From Mycobacterium yunnanensis (GTDB lineage Bacteria; Actinomycetota; Actinomycetes; Mycobacteriales; Mycobacteriaceae), in contig NZ_JACKVK010000022.1 of NCBI RefSeq assembly GCF_025823185.1, forward strand, positions 192,756 to 256,755: a stretch of DNA of 64,000 nt, written 5' to 3'. Made by a program: the position numbers and the translations under genes. Shown here piece after piece: positions 32,685 through 41,425 of this stretch. The notes beneath the pieces are model-generated. The model saw only the letters and a list, made by a program, of their open reading frames with translations, was not told where the DNA came from and made no database searches. Position 1 is the first letter of the stretch, and each line of letters starts with the position of its first letter.

Positions 32685-33538
32685 AGATCGGAATCGGATT
32701 GCCCAACCACGTTGCCGGTGTCGCCGGAACGGTGGTCGTCGACTGTGCGCGCCGCGCCGAGCAACGCGGGTTCGACGCCCTCACCACGATCGACCGGCTG
32801 ATCTATCCCAGCCTCGACTCGATCACCACCTTGGCGGTGGCCGCGGGCGCCACCTCGACGGTCGACCTCGTGACGAATGTGCTGCTGGCTCCGCTCTACC
32901 CGCCGGTTATCCTCGCCAAGCAACTGGCGACGTTGGCGGACGCGTCCGGTGGCCGACTCGTGCTCGGCGTCGGTGTGGGTCAGCGACCCGACGACTACCA
33001 TGGTGCTGGCAACGAATTCGATTCGCGGGGAAAGCTTCTCGACGACGCCGTGACCATCTGGCGCCGAGTGTGGGCGGGGGAGCCCCTCGACGGTGAAACG
33101 GCGCTGTGCCCGGCGCCGGTCACCATCCCCGTGTTGTTCGGCGGAAAGGGCAAGCCCACGCTGCGGAGGGTGGCCACGGTCGGAGACGGATGGGCCGGTG
33201 GCGCCGTGCGGGACTACGAGACCCAAGAGTCGTTCACCGACGAGATCCGCGCCAGATGGCACGCCGCGGGACGAACGGGCCGCCCCCTGATGCAGACGTC
33301 GGTGAACTTCGCGCTCGGCGACGACTCCCTCGTCGCGCAGGGAAGGCGAAACCTCGCCGCCTACTACGGAAACAAGCCGGACTACGCTGCACTCAACGTC
33401 GCCGACATGGTGTCGTCGCCGCGTGATGCGCTCGACACGGTCCGGGCCTACCGCGATCTGGGTTTCGACCGGTTGCTCTTCCACCCGGCGGTCGCCTCGG
33501 CCGAGCAGGTCGACCGGCTCGCCGACGCCGTGCTGTGA
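32681..33538 (+). CDS. LLM-class (luciferase-like, F420 or flavin) oxidoreductase
   Basis: The 285-aa TIM-barrel protein has IGIGLPNHVAG at the start, LVTNVLLAPLYPPVILAKQL near residue 62, RLVLGVGVGQRPDDYHGAG near 91 and PVLFGGKGKPTLRRVA near 150, all typical of the bacterial luciferase-like family, many of whose mycobacterial members use coenzyme F420. It is translationally coupled to the SDR gene, and the pair may carry out two sequential redox steps on one substrate. The substrate is not identified. It is convergent with the SorC-type regulator. Confidence 0.86.
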   Translation: MKIGIGLPNHVAGVAGTVVVDCARRAEQRGFDALTTIDRLIYPSLDSITTLAVAAGATSTVDLVTNVLLAPLYPPVILAKQLATLADASGGRLVLGVGVGQRPDDYHGAGNEFDSRGKLLDDAVTIWRRVWAGEPLDGETALCPAPVTIPVLFGGKGKPTLRRVATVGDGWAGGAVRDYETQESFTDEIRARWHAAGRTGRPLMQTSVNFALGDDSLVAQGRRNLAAYYGNKPDYAALNVADMVSSPRDALDTVRAYRDLGFDRLLFHPAVASAEQVDRLADAVL

Positions 33539-33548
33539 ACTCGGCGCG

Positions 33549-34571
33549 TCACGGACCGGACGTGCAGCTGGCCAGGAGGTCGGTGGCCGTAGTCGGATCG
33601 GTGACCAGACGGTTGAAGTATCCGCCACGGGCGCCGGCGATGATCGACTCGACCTTGTCCTTGCCGATGGCCACGGCGATGGTGGCCGGAATGTGGCGCA
33701 GCACTTCGAGTTCCACGGCGATCAGTCGGTCGCCGTTCTCGAAGTCCACCGGCCGCCCGTCACGGTCGTAGAAGCGCGAGCAGACGTCCCCGACCGCGGA
33801 TCGCAGCGACGTCGAGGCCGTCGGAACGAATCGGGGGATGTCCGAGCGAGTCAGCGGGGGAGCGCCGATACCCATCAGGGCACATCGCGCGTGCGGCCAA
33901 AGGTGAAGCACCCGTTGGATGCTCGGGTCGTTGAGCAGTGACTGGTAGAGCTCCTCGCCGGGCAGGCCGGGGGCGAACAGGTAGTTGGCCCGTCCACCGA
34001 TGCGATTGGCGACCAGCCGGGTGATCTCGTTGGTCTGGTACCACTCCTCGGGCTGGTCGTGGCCGCCGACAGTGGGGGCGACGATGACGCCGGGCAGCGG
34101 CGTCAGCTCGCACTGGGCCACCTCGTAGACGGTGCGGCCGGAGGACACCAGCAGCACGTCGCCCGGCAGCAACCCGGCCTCCCCGAGTGCGCGTGCCACC
34201 GGGGGAGCCAGGACGCGGCCCATCACGTCGACCACCGTGCTTCCGGTCGTCGGCAGCGGTGCGCTCAGGTACACCGACGTGACGTTCAGCGCGCGGGCCA
34301 GTCGATCGGCCAGATCACCGGTGCGGGCCTCGGCGGGCGGGACGACCTCGATGCGGACGATGCCCTGCCGCTTGGCTTCGGACAGCAGTCGGCTGACGGT
34401 GGCGCGGCTGGTGCCGAGTCGTTCGGCCACCTCGGCCTGGGTGGCGTCGTCCTCGTAGTACAGGCGGGCGGCGGTGTAGAGCAGGGATGCCCCGAAGTGG
34501 CTGGTCTCGCCGTCCGGCGGTGGACCCTCTGCTGGCTGATTCGCCGGCGTGGGCTGAGCCGACCTGACCAT
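33549..34571 (-). CDS. SorC/DeoR-type sugar-responsive transcriptional regulator
   Basis: The 340-aa regulator has an N-terminal helix-turn-helix (LYYEDDATQAEVAERLGTSR near residue 38, then ATVSRLLSEAKRQGIV) and a SorC effector domain related to NagB-like sugar-phosphate isomerases (DVLLVSSGRTVYEVAQ near 143, GIGAPP near 240). Such proteins respond to phosphorylated sugars. It diverges from the polyol operon that starts at 34704, and repeats at 34602-34656 overlapping the operon promoter are its probable operator. The ATG at 34571 is preferred; a longer frame to 34649 would translate through the operator. Confidence 0.9.
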   Translation of the reverse strand: MVRSAQPTPANQPAEGPPPDGETSHFGASLLYTAARLYYEDDATQAEVAERLGTSRATVSRLLSEAKRQGIVRIEVVPPAEARTGDLADRLARALNVTSVYLSAPLPTTGSTVVDVMGRVLAPPVARALGEAGLLPGDVLLVSSGRTVYEVAQCELTPLPGVIVAPTVGGHDQPEEWYQTNEITRLVANRIGGRANYLFAPGLPGEELYQSLLNDPSIQRVLHLWPHARCALMGIGAPPLTRSDIPRFVPTASTSLRSAVGDVCSRFYDRDGRPVDFENGDRLIAVELEVLRHIPATIAVAIGKDKVESIIAGARGGYFNRLVTDPTTATDLLASCTSGP

Positions 34572-34601
34572 GCACGCAGTATGGCACCGCCCCCACGCGC
34601 C

Positions 34602-34656
34602 TGCACATATGTTCAGAGAATAATCTTTCTGAACAATCGTTCTGGACAAATGTGCA
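34602..34656. promoter_or_regulatory. Candidate SorC-type operator: inverted and direct repeats
   Basis: TGCACATATGTTCAGA (34602-34617) and the inverted copy TCTGGACAAATGTGCA (34641-34656) match at 14 of 16 positions. Between them, TCTGAACA (34628-34635) is a perfect inverted partner of TGTTCAGA (34610-34617). TTCTGAACAATCG and TTCTGGACAAATG also form a 13-bp direct repeat. The array lies in the divergent region and covers the probable -35 element of the operon. Confidence 0.65.
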
Positions 34657-34672
34657 GCGCGCTGGTTAATGT
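34643..34672 (+). promoter_or_regulatory. Probable promoter of the polyol operon
   Basis: TGGACA (34643-34648) and TAATGT (34667-34672) are separated by 18 bp and lie 32 bp before the dehydrogenase ATG. The -35 element is inside the putative operator, which would allow direct control by the SorC-type protein. Confidence 0.5.
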
Positions 34673-34703
34673 GACCTCAGCCACAGCCGAAGGAGCCTCC
34701 CAA

Positions 34704-35792
34704 ATGCCCGAACAGATCCCCGAGAAGATGCAGGCCGTCGTCTGTCACGGACCCAACGACTACCGGCTCGAGGAGGTCGCCGTTCCCGAGCGCAAGCCCG
34801 GCGAGGCACTGGTCCGCGTGGAAGCGGTGGGCATCTGCGCCAGCGATTTGAAGTGCTACCACGGGGCGGCGAAGTTCTGGGGCGACGAGAACCGTCCCGC
34901 CTGGGCCGAGACCATGGTGATCCCCGGCCACGAATTCGTCGGCCGGGTAGTCGAACTCGACGACGAGGCGGCCAGCCGGTGGGGCATCGCCGTGGGCGAC
35001 CGGGTCACCTCTGAGCAGATCGTGCCGTGCTGGGAGTGCCGTTTCTGCAAGCGCGGGCAGTACCACATGTGCCAGCCCCACGACCTCTACGGCTTCAAGC
35101 GTCGTACCCCCGGCGCCATGGCGGGGTACATGACCTACCCGGTGGAAGCGTTGGTGCACAAGATCTCCGGTGACATCCCACCGGCGCACGCCGCCTTCGT
35201 CGAACCGCTGTCGTGCTCGCTGCACGCGGTGGAGCGGGCCCAGATCACCTTCGAGGACACCGTCGTCGTGGCGGGTTGCGGGCCCATCGGGCTCGGCATG
35301 ATCGCCGGCGCCCGTGCCAAGAACCCGATGCACGTCATCGCGCTGGACATGGCCCCCGAGAAGCTGGCCCTGGCCAAGAAGTGCGGTGCCGACATCACGA
35401 TCAACATCGCCGAAGAAGACGTCGAGAAGATCGTCAAGGACCTCACCGGCGGCTACGGCGCCGACGTCTACCTCGAGGGCACCGGACATCCGTCGGCAGT
35501 GCCGCAGGGTCTCAACGCCCTGCGCAAGCTGGGTCGGTACGTCGAATATGGCGTCTTCGGCAGTGACGTGACCGTCGACTGGAGCATCATCAGCGACGAC
35601 AAGGAGCTCGACGTCCTCGGCGCACATCTCGGCCCGTACTGCTGGCCGGCCGCCGTCAAGATGATCGAGTCGGGCGTGCTGCCCCTCGACGAGATCTGCA
35701 CCCATCAACTGCCGCTCAGCGACTTCCAAAAGGGCCTGGACCTCGTCGGCAGCGGCAAGGAATCGGTCAAGGTCTCCCTGATCCCGGCCTAG
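34704..35792 (+). CDS. eltD: Zinc-dependent polyol dehydrogenase, erythritol/L-threitol dehydrogenase-like
   Basis: The 362-aa medium-chain dehydrogenase has the catalytic zinc Cys in GICASDLKCYHGA near residue 46, GHEFVGRV near 75, the structural-zinc four-Cys lobe PCWECRFCKRGQYHMC near 110, and the NAD-binding VVAGCGPIGLGMIAGA near 190. It heads an operon with an ABC polyol importer, a DhaKL-type kinase and an RpiB-type isomerase, the same gene content as the M. smegmatis erythritol/L-threitol pathway, in which EltD oxidises the polyol to L-erythrulose. The specific assignment rests on that gene context; other polyol substrates are possible. GGAG at 34691 serves the ATG. Confidence 0.78.
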   Translation: MPEQIPEKMQAVVCHGPNDYRLEEVAVPERKPGEALVRVEAVGICASDLKCYHGAAKFWGDENRPAWAETMVIPGHEFVGRVVELDDEAASRWGIAVGDRVTSEQIVPCWECRFCKRGQYHMCQPHDLYGFKRRTPGAMAGYMTYPVEALVHKISGDIPPAHAAFVEPLSCSLHAVERAQITFEDTVVVAGCGPIGLGMIAGARAKNPMHVIALDMAPEKLALAKKCGADITINIAEEDVEKIVKDLTGGYGADVYLEGTGHPSAVPQGLNALRKLGRYVEYGVFGSDVTVDWSIISDDKELDVLGAHLGPYCWPAAVKMIESGVLPLDEICTHQLPLSDFQKGLDLVGSGKESVKVSLIPA

Positions 35793-35825
35793 CCCACCAT
35801 TCCCCGGCCGAACCCCACGAAGGAC

Positions 35826-37280
35826 ATGAAGATGAGTCGAGATCGCAACCCGGGCACTTTCGGGGCCCACTCGGGTGGACCTCAGATGTCGCGGCGAAAC
35901 ATGTTGGCGGCGTTGGGCGTTGCCGGAGCAGCCGCCGCCAGCCTGCCCGTCCTCAGTGCCTGTGGGGTGGGTGGCAAGGCCAGCGCCCCCAACGGGGCCT
36001 CGGCGGTCACCGGTGGCTTCGACTGGAAGAAGGCCTCCGGGCAGACGCTGAACATCCTGCAGACACCGCACCCGTACCAGCTGTCCTACCAGCCGCTGCT
36101 CAAGGAGTTCAGCGAGCTGACCGGAATCACGGTGAACGTCGACCTGGTGCCCGAGGCCGACTACTTCACCAAGCTGAACACCGAACTCGCGGGTGGCTCC
36201 GGCAAGCACGACGCGTTCATGCTCGGCGCCTACTTCATCTGGCAGTACGGGCCGCCGGGGTGGATCGAGGACCTGAACCCGTGGCTGCAGAACAGTTCGG
36301 CGACCAACCCCGACTACGACTTCGAGGACATCTTCGAAGGCCTGCGCACCTCGACCCGATGGGACTTCGTCAACGGAAACCCGTTGGGCACCGGCGGTCA
36401 GTGGGCCATCCCGTGGGGCTTCGAGAACAACGTCGTCGCCTACAACAAGCGGATCTTCGACGAGAAGGGCATCACCAAGCTGCCCGACCGGTTCGACGAC
36501 TTCATCCAACTGGCCGTCGACCTGACCGACCGCTCGCAGAACCGCTACGGCATCGCCACCCGAGGCTCGAAGTCCTGGGCCACCATTCACCCCGGCTTCA
36601 TGACGCAGTACAGCCGGGCGGGCGCGGTCGACTACACCTTCAACGGTTCGGAGCTCATCGCCGAGATGGACAGCGACAAGGCGATCGACTTCACCAAGAA
36701 GTGGATTCAGATGCAGCACGACGCCGGCCCCACCTCGTGGACCACCTACGACTACCCCAATGCGACCGGTGATCTGGGCGACGGCAAGGCGATGATGGTG
36801 TTCGACGCCGACAGCGCCACCTACCCGAAGAACAAGCCGGGTGCCAGCAAGGAGGCCGGCAACCTCGGCTGGTACCCCGGACCCGCGGGCGCCGACGGCA
36901 ACTACAAGACCAACCTGTGGACGTGGAGCTGGGCGATGAGCGCCAACTCCCGCAACAAGCTCCCCGCCTGGCTGTTCATCCAGTGGGCCACCGGCAAGGA
37001 GTCGATGAACAAGGCCGTCGAGGGCGGCACGTACGCCGACCCGGTGCGAAAGTCGGTGTTCGACACCACCTTCAAGAGGGTCGCCGCCGACCAGTTCGGC
37101 TACCTCGAGACGTTCGAGACCGTGATCGGACAGTCGAAGATCCAATTCACCCCCCAGAAGAAGTTCTTCGACACCACGCAGAACTGGGCCGTAGCCCTGC
37201 AAGACATCTACGGCGGTGACGACGCTGCGTCGCGCTTGCGCAGCCTTGCCAAGACCAACACCTCCAAGGTCAACCTCTAG
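35826..37280 (+). CDS. Tat-exported ABC solute-binding lipoprotein for a polyol/sugar
   Basis: The 484-aa protein carries a twin-arginine signal (SRRNMLAALG near residue 22) followed by lipobox VLSAC near residue 43, so it is probably exported folded and lipid-anchored. The rest is a family 1 extracellular binding protein (FSELTGITVNVDLVPEADYF near 95, WAIPWGFENNVVAYNKRIF near 195, WTWSWAMSA near 360). The many aromatic residues in the cleft are usual for carbohydrate or polyol ligands. It follows the dehydrogenase gene and precedes two permease genes of the same operon. Several in-frame ATG codons (35826, 35832, 35886) leave the exact N-terminus open. Confidence 0.9.
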   Translation: MKMSRDRNPGTFGAHSGGPQMSRRNMLAALGVAGAAAASLPVLSACGVGGKASAPNGASAVTGGFDWKKASGQTLNILQTPHPYQLSYQPLLKEFSELTGITVNVDLVPEADYFTKLNTELAGGSGKHDAFMLGAYFIWQYGPPGWIEDLNPWLQNSSATNPDYDFEDIFEGLRTSTRWDFVNGNPLGTGGQWAIPWGFENNVVAYNKRIFDEKGITKLPDRFDDFIQLAVDLTDRSQNRYGIATRGSKSWATIHPGFMTQYSRAGAVDYTFNGSELIAEMDSDKAIDFTKKWIQMQHDAGPTSWTTYDYPNATGDLGDGKAMMVFDADSATYPKNKPGASKEAGNLGWYPGPAGADGNYKTNLWTWSWAMSANSRNKLPAWLFIQWATGKESMNKAVEGGTYADPVRKSVFDTTFKRVAADQFGYLETFETVIGQSKIQFTPQKKFFDTTQNWAVALQDIYGGDDAASRLRSLAKTNTSKVNL

Positions 37281-37294
37281 GAAGTCTGGAACCG

Positions 37295-38251
37295 ATGACG
37301 ACTCAGACCCCCAAGGCCCCGGCCGCATCGCCGGACCGGCCCACCGCCACCCGGCGGAGCAACCTGCCCGAGGTGCCGACTTGGCGCCGCAAGCTTCGCC
37401 CGTACCTGCTGTCGATTCCCGCCCTGGTCATCGTCATCGGAATTCTCTACCCGTTCGTGGTGGGCGCCTACTACGCGTTCCTCAACTACGCCGCGGTGAA
37501 CCCGAACCCGCACTTCGTGTGGTTCGACAACTTCACGTCCGTTCTCGGCGACCAGGTGTTCTGGTACAGCGTGCGTACGACGGCGATCTTCGCCGTGCTG
37601 GCGACCTTCGTCGAGACCGCCCTCGGCGTCGGACTGGCGCTGCTGCTCAACCGGTCGAGCATCATCGGCAAGATCTTCGAGAAGGTCCTCATCCTGCCGC
37701 TGATGATCGCGCCCGTGATCGCGGGCGTCATGTGGAAGCTCATGTTCAACCCGCAGTTCGGTGTCCTGAACCACGTTCTGGGACTTGGCAACACGTTCGA
37801 CTGGCTCTCCAGCAGCAATGCACTGTTCTCGGTGATCCTGGTCGACCTGTGGATCTTCACCCCGTTCGTGGCGATCCTGGTGCTGGCCGGCATCCGGTCG
37901 CTGCCCAAGGAGCCGTTCGAGGCGTCCGAGGTCGACGGCGCGAGTTGGTTCTTCATGTTCCGCAAGCTCATGCTGCCGATGCTGTGGCCCTACATCCTGG
38001 TGGCCGTCATCTTCCGGTTCATGGACAACCTCAAGGTGTTCGACCACATCTACGTGCTGACCGCCGGTGGCCCCGGCGTCGCGACGAGGACCTTGCAGAT
38101 CGGGGCGTTCGAGGACTCGATCATCAACCTCGACTACTCGCGCGGCAGCACCTACATGCTGCTGCTGTGGATCATCGTGTTCATCACTGCGCGCTACCTG
38201 GTCAGCGTGCTCGGCAAGGCGCAGCGTCGTGCTGCGGGAGCGGAGTCCTAA
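37295..38251 (+). CDS. ABC polyol/sugar importer permease, MalF-like
   Basis: The 318-aa protein has a cytoplasmic basic N-tail, six predicted membrane segments beginning with LRPYLLSIPALVIVIGILYP near residue 30, and the EAA loop EASEVDGASWFFMFRKLMLP near 210 that contacts the ATPase. It pairs with the next gene. Its TAA stop shares a base with the downstream ATG (TAATG at 38249-38253). Confidence 0.93.
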   Translation: MTTQTPKAPAASPDRPTATRRSNLPEVPTWRRKLRPYLLSIPALVIVIGILYPFVVGAYYAFLNYAAVNPNPHFVWFDNFTSVLGDQVFWYSVRTTAIFAVLATFVETALGVGLALLLNRSSIIGKIFEKVLILPLMIAPVIAGVMWKLMFNPQFGVLNHVLGLGNTFDWLSSSNALFSVILVDLWIFTPFVAILVLAGIRSLPKEPFEASEVDGASWFFMFRKLMLPMLWPYILVAVIFRFMDNLKVFDHIYVLTAGGPGVATRTLQIGAFEDSIINLDYSRGSTYMLLLWIIVFITARYLVSVLGKAQRRAAGAES

Positions 38252-39141
38252 TGGCACTCGAGAAGTTCAAGCCGACGCGCACCGAACTCCTGCCCGGCCA
38301 AAAGCGGCTCGGTGCAGGCTCCGTCGCGGCCGACGTCGGACTGATCATCTGGTTCGTGTTCTCGCTGTTTCCCATCGTGTGGATGGTGATCCTGGCGCTC
38401 AAGAACGCCGAGGAGCAGACCACCACCTACTTTCAGTTCAGCCCCAGCTGGTCGAACTTCGCCACGGTGCTCTCCGACAAGGGCACCCAGATGACCAGCG
38501 TGGACTTCAAGTCCGCGATGCTGACCAGCCTGATCAACTGTGGTGGCGCCGTCATCGTGTCGCTGGTCATCGGCATCCCGGCGGCGTACGCGGCCGGACG
38601 CTGGAAGTACAAGGGCAGCAACGACTTGATGTTCCAAATGCTGTCGTTCCGCTTCGCTCCGGAACTGATGGTGATCGTGCCGCTGTTCGTGATCTACAAC
38701 CAGATCGGGCTGTTCGACACCAAGGTCGGGATGATCTGGGTGCTGCAGCTGGTGACCATGCCGCTGGTGGTGTGGATCCTGCGGTCCTACTTCGAGGACC
38801 TTCCGGAGGATCTGGAACAGGCGGCGTTGCTCGACGGGTACAGCCGCACCCGCGCATTCGTCATGGTGGCCCTGCCCATCGTGCGACCGGGCATCGCGGC
38901 AGCTGCGCTGCTGGCCTTCATCTTCGCCTGGAACAACTACGTGTTCCCCCTCATTCTGGCCGACAGCAACGCGGGCACGGTGACCGTCGCGATCACCAAG
39001 TTCCTCGGCGGCGGCGGGCAGGCCTACTACAACCTGACCGCGGCCGCGGCGATCATCGCCGCGCTGCCACCACTGATACTGGCGCTGACCATCCAGAGAT
39101 ATCTGGTGCGGGGCCTGTCCTTTGGGGCGGTGAAGGCCTGA
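38251..39141 (+). CDS. ABC polyol/sugar importer permease, MalG-like
   Basis: The 296-aa permease has six membrane segments, starting with DVGLIIWFVFSLFPIVWMVI near residue 28, and an EAA loop DLEQAALLDGYSRTRAFVMV near 189. It ends RYLVRGLSFGAVKA, the common tail of MalG-type permeases. The start shares one base with the preceding stop, and the stop shares one base with the next ATG (TGATG), showing tight coupling within the importer genes. Confidence 0.93.
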   Translation: MALEKFKPTRTELLPGQKRLGAGSVAADVGLIIWFVFSLFPIVWMVILALKNAEEQTTTYFQFSPSWSNFATVLSDKGTQMTSVDFKSAMLTSLINCGGAVIVSLVIGIPAAYAAGRWKYKGSNDLMFQMLSFRFAPELMVIVPLFVIYNQIGLFDTKVGMIWVLQLVTMPLVVWILRSYFEDLPEDLEQAALLDGYSRTRAFVMVALPIVRPGIAAAALLAFIFAWNNYVFPLILADSNAGTVTVAITKFLGGGGQAYYNLTAAAAIIAALPPLILALTIQRYLVRGLSFGAVKA

Positions 39142-40292
39142 TGGCGACCGTCACCCTCAAGGGTCTGTCCAAGTCCTTCGGTAAGACGCACGCGGTGCGC
39201 GACCTCTCGGTCGACATCGCCGACGGCGAGTTCTTCGTCATCCTCGGGCCCAGCGGCGCCGGGAAGACCACGACCCTGAAGTCGGTGGCCGGCCTCGTCG
39301 ACGTCGACGGCGGCTCGGTGACCATCGGCGGCAAGGACGTCACCCTGGTCGAGCCCTACAACCGCAACGTCGCCATGGCCTTCGAGAGCTACGCGCTCTA
39401 CCCGCAGAAGACGGTCAGCGAAAACCTGGCGTCGCCGCTGAAGTCCGGACGCACGGGCAAGTACACCGACGCGCAACAGAAGGAGCGCATCGACCAGGTC
39501 ACCACGACACTCGGAATCAACCACCTGCTCAAGCGATTTCCGCGGGAACTGTCCAACGGTCAGCGGCAACGGGTGGCGCTGGGGCGGGTGCTGGTACGGC
39601 CCGCCGACGTCTACCTGCTCGACGAGCCGCTGAGTCACCTCGACGCGAAGCTGCGGGCCGCGATGCGGGCCGAGTTGAAACAGCTCGGGGCGATGTCGAA
39701 GACCACCACGGTCTACGTCACCCACGACTATCAGGAGGCGCTGGCCCTCGGTGACCGCATCGCGGTGCTGAGGGAGGGTGCGCTGGTCCAGATCGGCACC
39801 CCGGAGGACATCTGGCGGCGCCCCGCCGACACCTTCGTCGCCCGAGCCCTCGGACAACCCGAGATCAACCTGCTCGACGGTGAGGTCGAGGACGGCCGCA
39901 TCCGCCTCGGTGGCGGCGCGTTCGACGTGCCCGTGCCCGCCGGGGTGGACGTGCGCGGGGGAGACCGCGTGCGGGTGGGGTTGCGGCCCTGCGACATTCA
40001 CGTCGTCGGGCAGCGGGCCGACGACTCGGGGCCACGGCTGACGGGCACCGTCACCCTGGCCGAGCGGCTCGGTCGCAACGTCGAGTTGACCGTCGGCGTG
40101 GGCGGCGAGCAGCTGATCGTGCTGTCCTCCGGACGCGAAGGCGTCGACGAGGGCGGTCAGGTCACGATGACCGTGGCCGAGCACGACATCCACGTGTTCG
40201 CCGCGGGGGAGGGTGACACCTCACGACTGGGCACGGGCCACGGGAGCGGCCGCACGCGAGGAGGACTAGAGGAAGTGGAGGCGGCACAGTGA
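39141..40292 (+). CDS. ABC importer ATPase A (MalK-like) with Glu in the Q-loop
   Basis: The 383-aa ATPase has Walker A GPSGAGKTTT near residue 37, signature LSNGQRQRVAL near 134, Walker B VYLLDEPLSHLD near 153, and switch VTHDYQEA near 193, followed by the C-terminal OB-type regulatory domain of the MalK group. The Q-loop reads VAMAFESYALYP near 80: a Glu stands where canonical MalK has the coupling Gln (FQSYALYP). The same change is present in the next gene. The two ATPases probably form a heterodimer serving the permease pair. The 3' end overlaps the next GTG by four bases. Confidence 0.92.
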   Translation: MATVTLKGLSKSFGKTHAVRDLSVDIADGEFFVILGPSGAGKTTTLKSVAGLVDVDGGSVTIGGKDVTLVEPYNRNVAMAFESYALYPQKTVSENLASPLKSGRTGKYTDAQQKERIDQVTTTLGINHLLKRFPRELSNGQRQRVALGRVLVRPADVYLLDEPLSHLDAKLRAAMRAELKQLGAMSKTTTVYVTHDYQEALALGDRIAVLREGALVQIGTPEDIWRRPADTFVARALGQPEINLLDGEVEDGRIRLGGGAFDVPVPAGVDVRGGDRVRVGLRPCDIHVVGQRADDSGPRLTGTVTLAERLGRNVELTVGVGGEQLIVLSSGREGVDEGGQVTMTVAEHDIHVFAAGEGDTSRLGTGHGSGRTRGGLEEVEAAQ

Positions 40293-41425
40293 CCACCACG
40301 ACGACCGCGGCGGCGGGACCCAAGACCGCCACCGCCCAAAGCCTGACCCTGACCGATTTGGTGAAGACCTACATGGCCAAGGGCCGGGAGAGCTTCGCCG
40401 CGGTCAAGGGCATCAACCTCGACATCGCCCCGGGTGAGTTGATCGCCCTACTGGGGCCGTCGGGCTGCGGCAAGACCACGACGCTGCGCATGATCGCTGG
40501 GCTGGAGACGGTGACGAGCGGATCCATCAAGATCGGCGACCGCGAGATATCGCAGCTGCCCGCGTCCAAGCGCGGGATCGGCGTCGGCTTCGAGAGCTAC
40601 GCGCTGTATCCGCCGATGTCGGTGCGCGAGAACCTGCTCTACGGCTTGAAGGCGCGCAAGGTCAAGGGCGCCGAGCAGATGGTGTCGTCCATCAGCACCC
40701 GGCTGGAGATGGACGACATGATGGACCTGCGGCCCGCCGGGCTGTCCAGTGGTCAGAAGCAACGCGTCGCACTGGCGCGCGCGTTGGTGCGCAACCCACC
40801 CGTGCTGCTGCTCGACGAGCCGCTGAGCCACCTGGACGCCTCGGCCCGGCAACGGGTTCGGCGCGAGCTGAAGGTGCTCCAGCGCGAATTCGGCTACACC
40901 ACGATCGTCGTGACCCACGACCAGGTGGAGGCGCTGTCGCTGGCCGACCGTCTCGCGGTGATGGACGCCGGGGTGGTGCAGCAGTTCGGCACGCCCGACG
41001 AGGTGTTCGACGACCCGGCCAACTTGTTCGTCGCCCAGTTCGTGGGTGAACCACAGATCAACGTCGTCCACGGTGTGGCACGCTCCGACGGCGGCACCGT
41101 CCGGGTCGAGATCGGTTCGGGCGCAGGCTCGTTGCCGACCACCGTGACCGGGGTGGCCGACGGTACCGAGGTGTCCGTCGGCATCCGTCCGCAGGACTGC
41201 ACCGTGTCGACCGCCGAGGCAACCGGCTTGCGCACCACCGTGGCGTACTTCGAGCACCTGCTGGAGTTCGGACTGGCCACCACCACGGTCGCCGGGGTGC
41301 AGGAGGGCATCGTCGTGCAGACGCCCGCGCAGGAGAGCTACGAACCCGAGCAGAAGGTCGTCATCGGTGCACCGCCCGAGCGGGTATACCTCTTCGACAC
41401 CGACACGGGAGACCGACTGAGATGA
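40289..41425 (+). CDS. ABC importer ATPase B (MalK-like) with Glu in the Q-loop
   Basis: The 378-aa ATPase has Walker A GPSGCGKTTT near residue 55, signature LSSGQKQRVALAR near 150, Walker B VLLLDEPLSHLDAS near 170, and switch VVTHDQVEA near 208, with a C-terminal regulatory domain. The Q-loop segment is IGVGFESYALYP near 98, again with Glu instead of Gln. It is clearly diverged from ATPase A, so the pair is not a recent duplication. The GTG start overlaps ATPase A (GTGA), and its stop overlaps the kinase ATG (ATGA). Confidence 0.92.
   Translation: MTTTTTAAAGPKTATAQSLTLTDLVKTYMAKGRESFAAVKGINLDIAPGELIALLGPSGCGKTTTLRMIAGLETVTSGSIKIGDREISQLPASKRGIGVGFESYALYPPMSVRENLLYGLKARKVKGAEQMVSSISTRLEMDDMMDLRPAGLSSGQKQRVALARALVRNPPVLLLDEPLSHLDASARQRVRRELKVLQREFGYTTIVVTHDQVEALSLADRLAVMDAGVVQQFGTPDEVFDDPANLFVAQFVGEPQINVVHGVARSDGGTVRVEIGSGAGSLPTTVTGVADGTEVSVGIRPQDCTVSTAEATGLRTTVAYFEHLLEFGLATTTVAGVQEGIVVQTPAQESYEPEQKVVIGAPPERVYLFDTDTGDRLR

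Noticed and set aside
34572..34649. 26-residue N-terminal extension of the SorC-type regulator
   Set aside because: It would translate the operator repeats and adds residues without family resemblance; the ATG at 34571 directly precedes the regular N-terminal region.
34677..37328. 883-aa open frame on the minus strand opposite the dehydrogenase and binding-protein genes
   Set aside because: It lies antisense to two well-supported genes, has a Gly/Val/Arg/Glu-rich composition typical of GC-rich shadow frames, and shows no domain motif.
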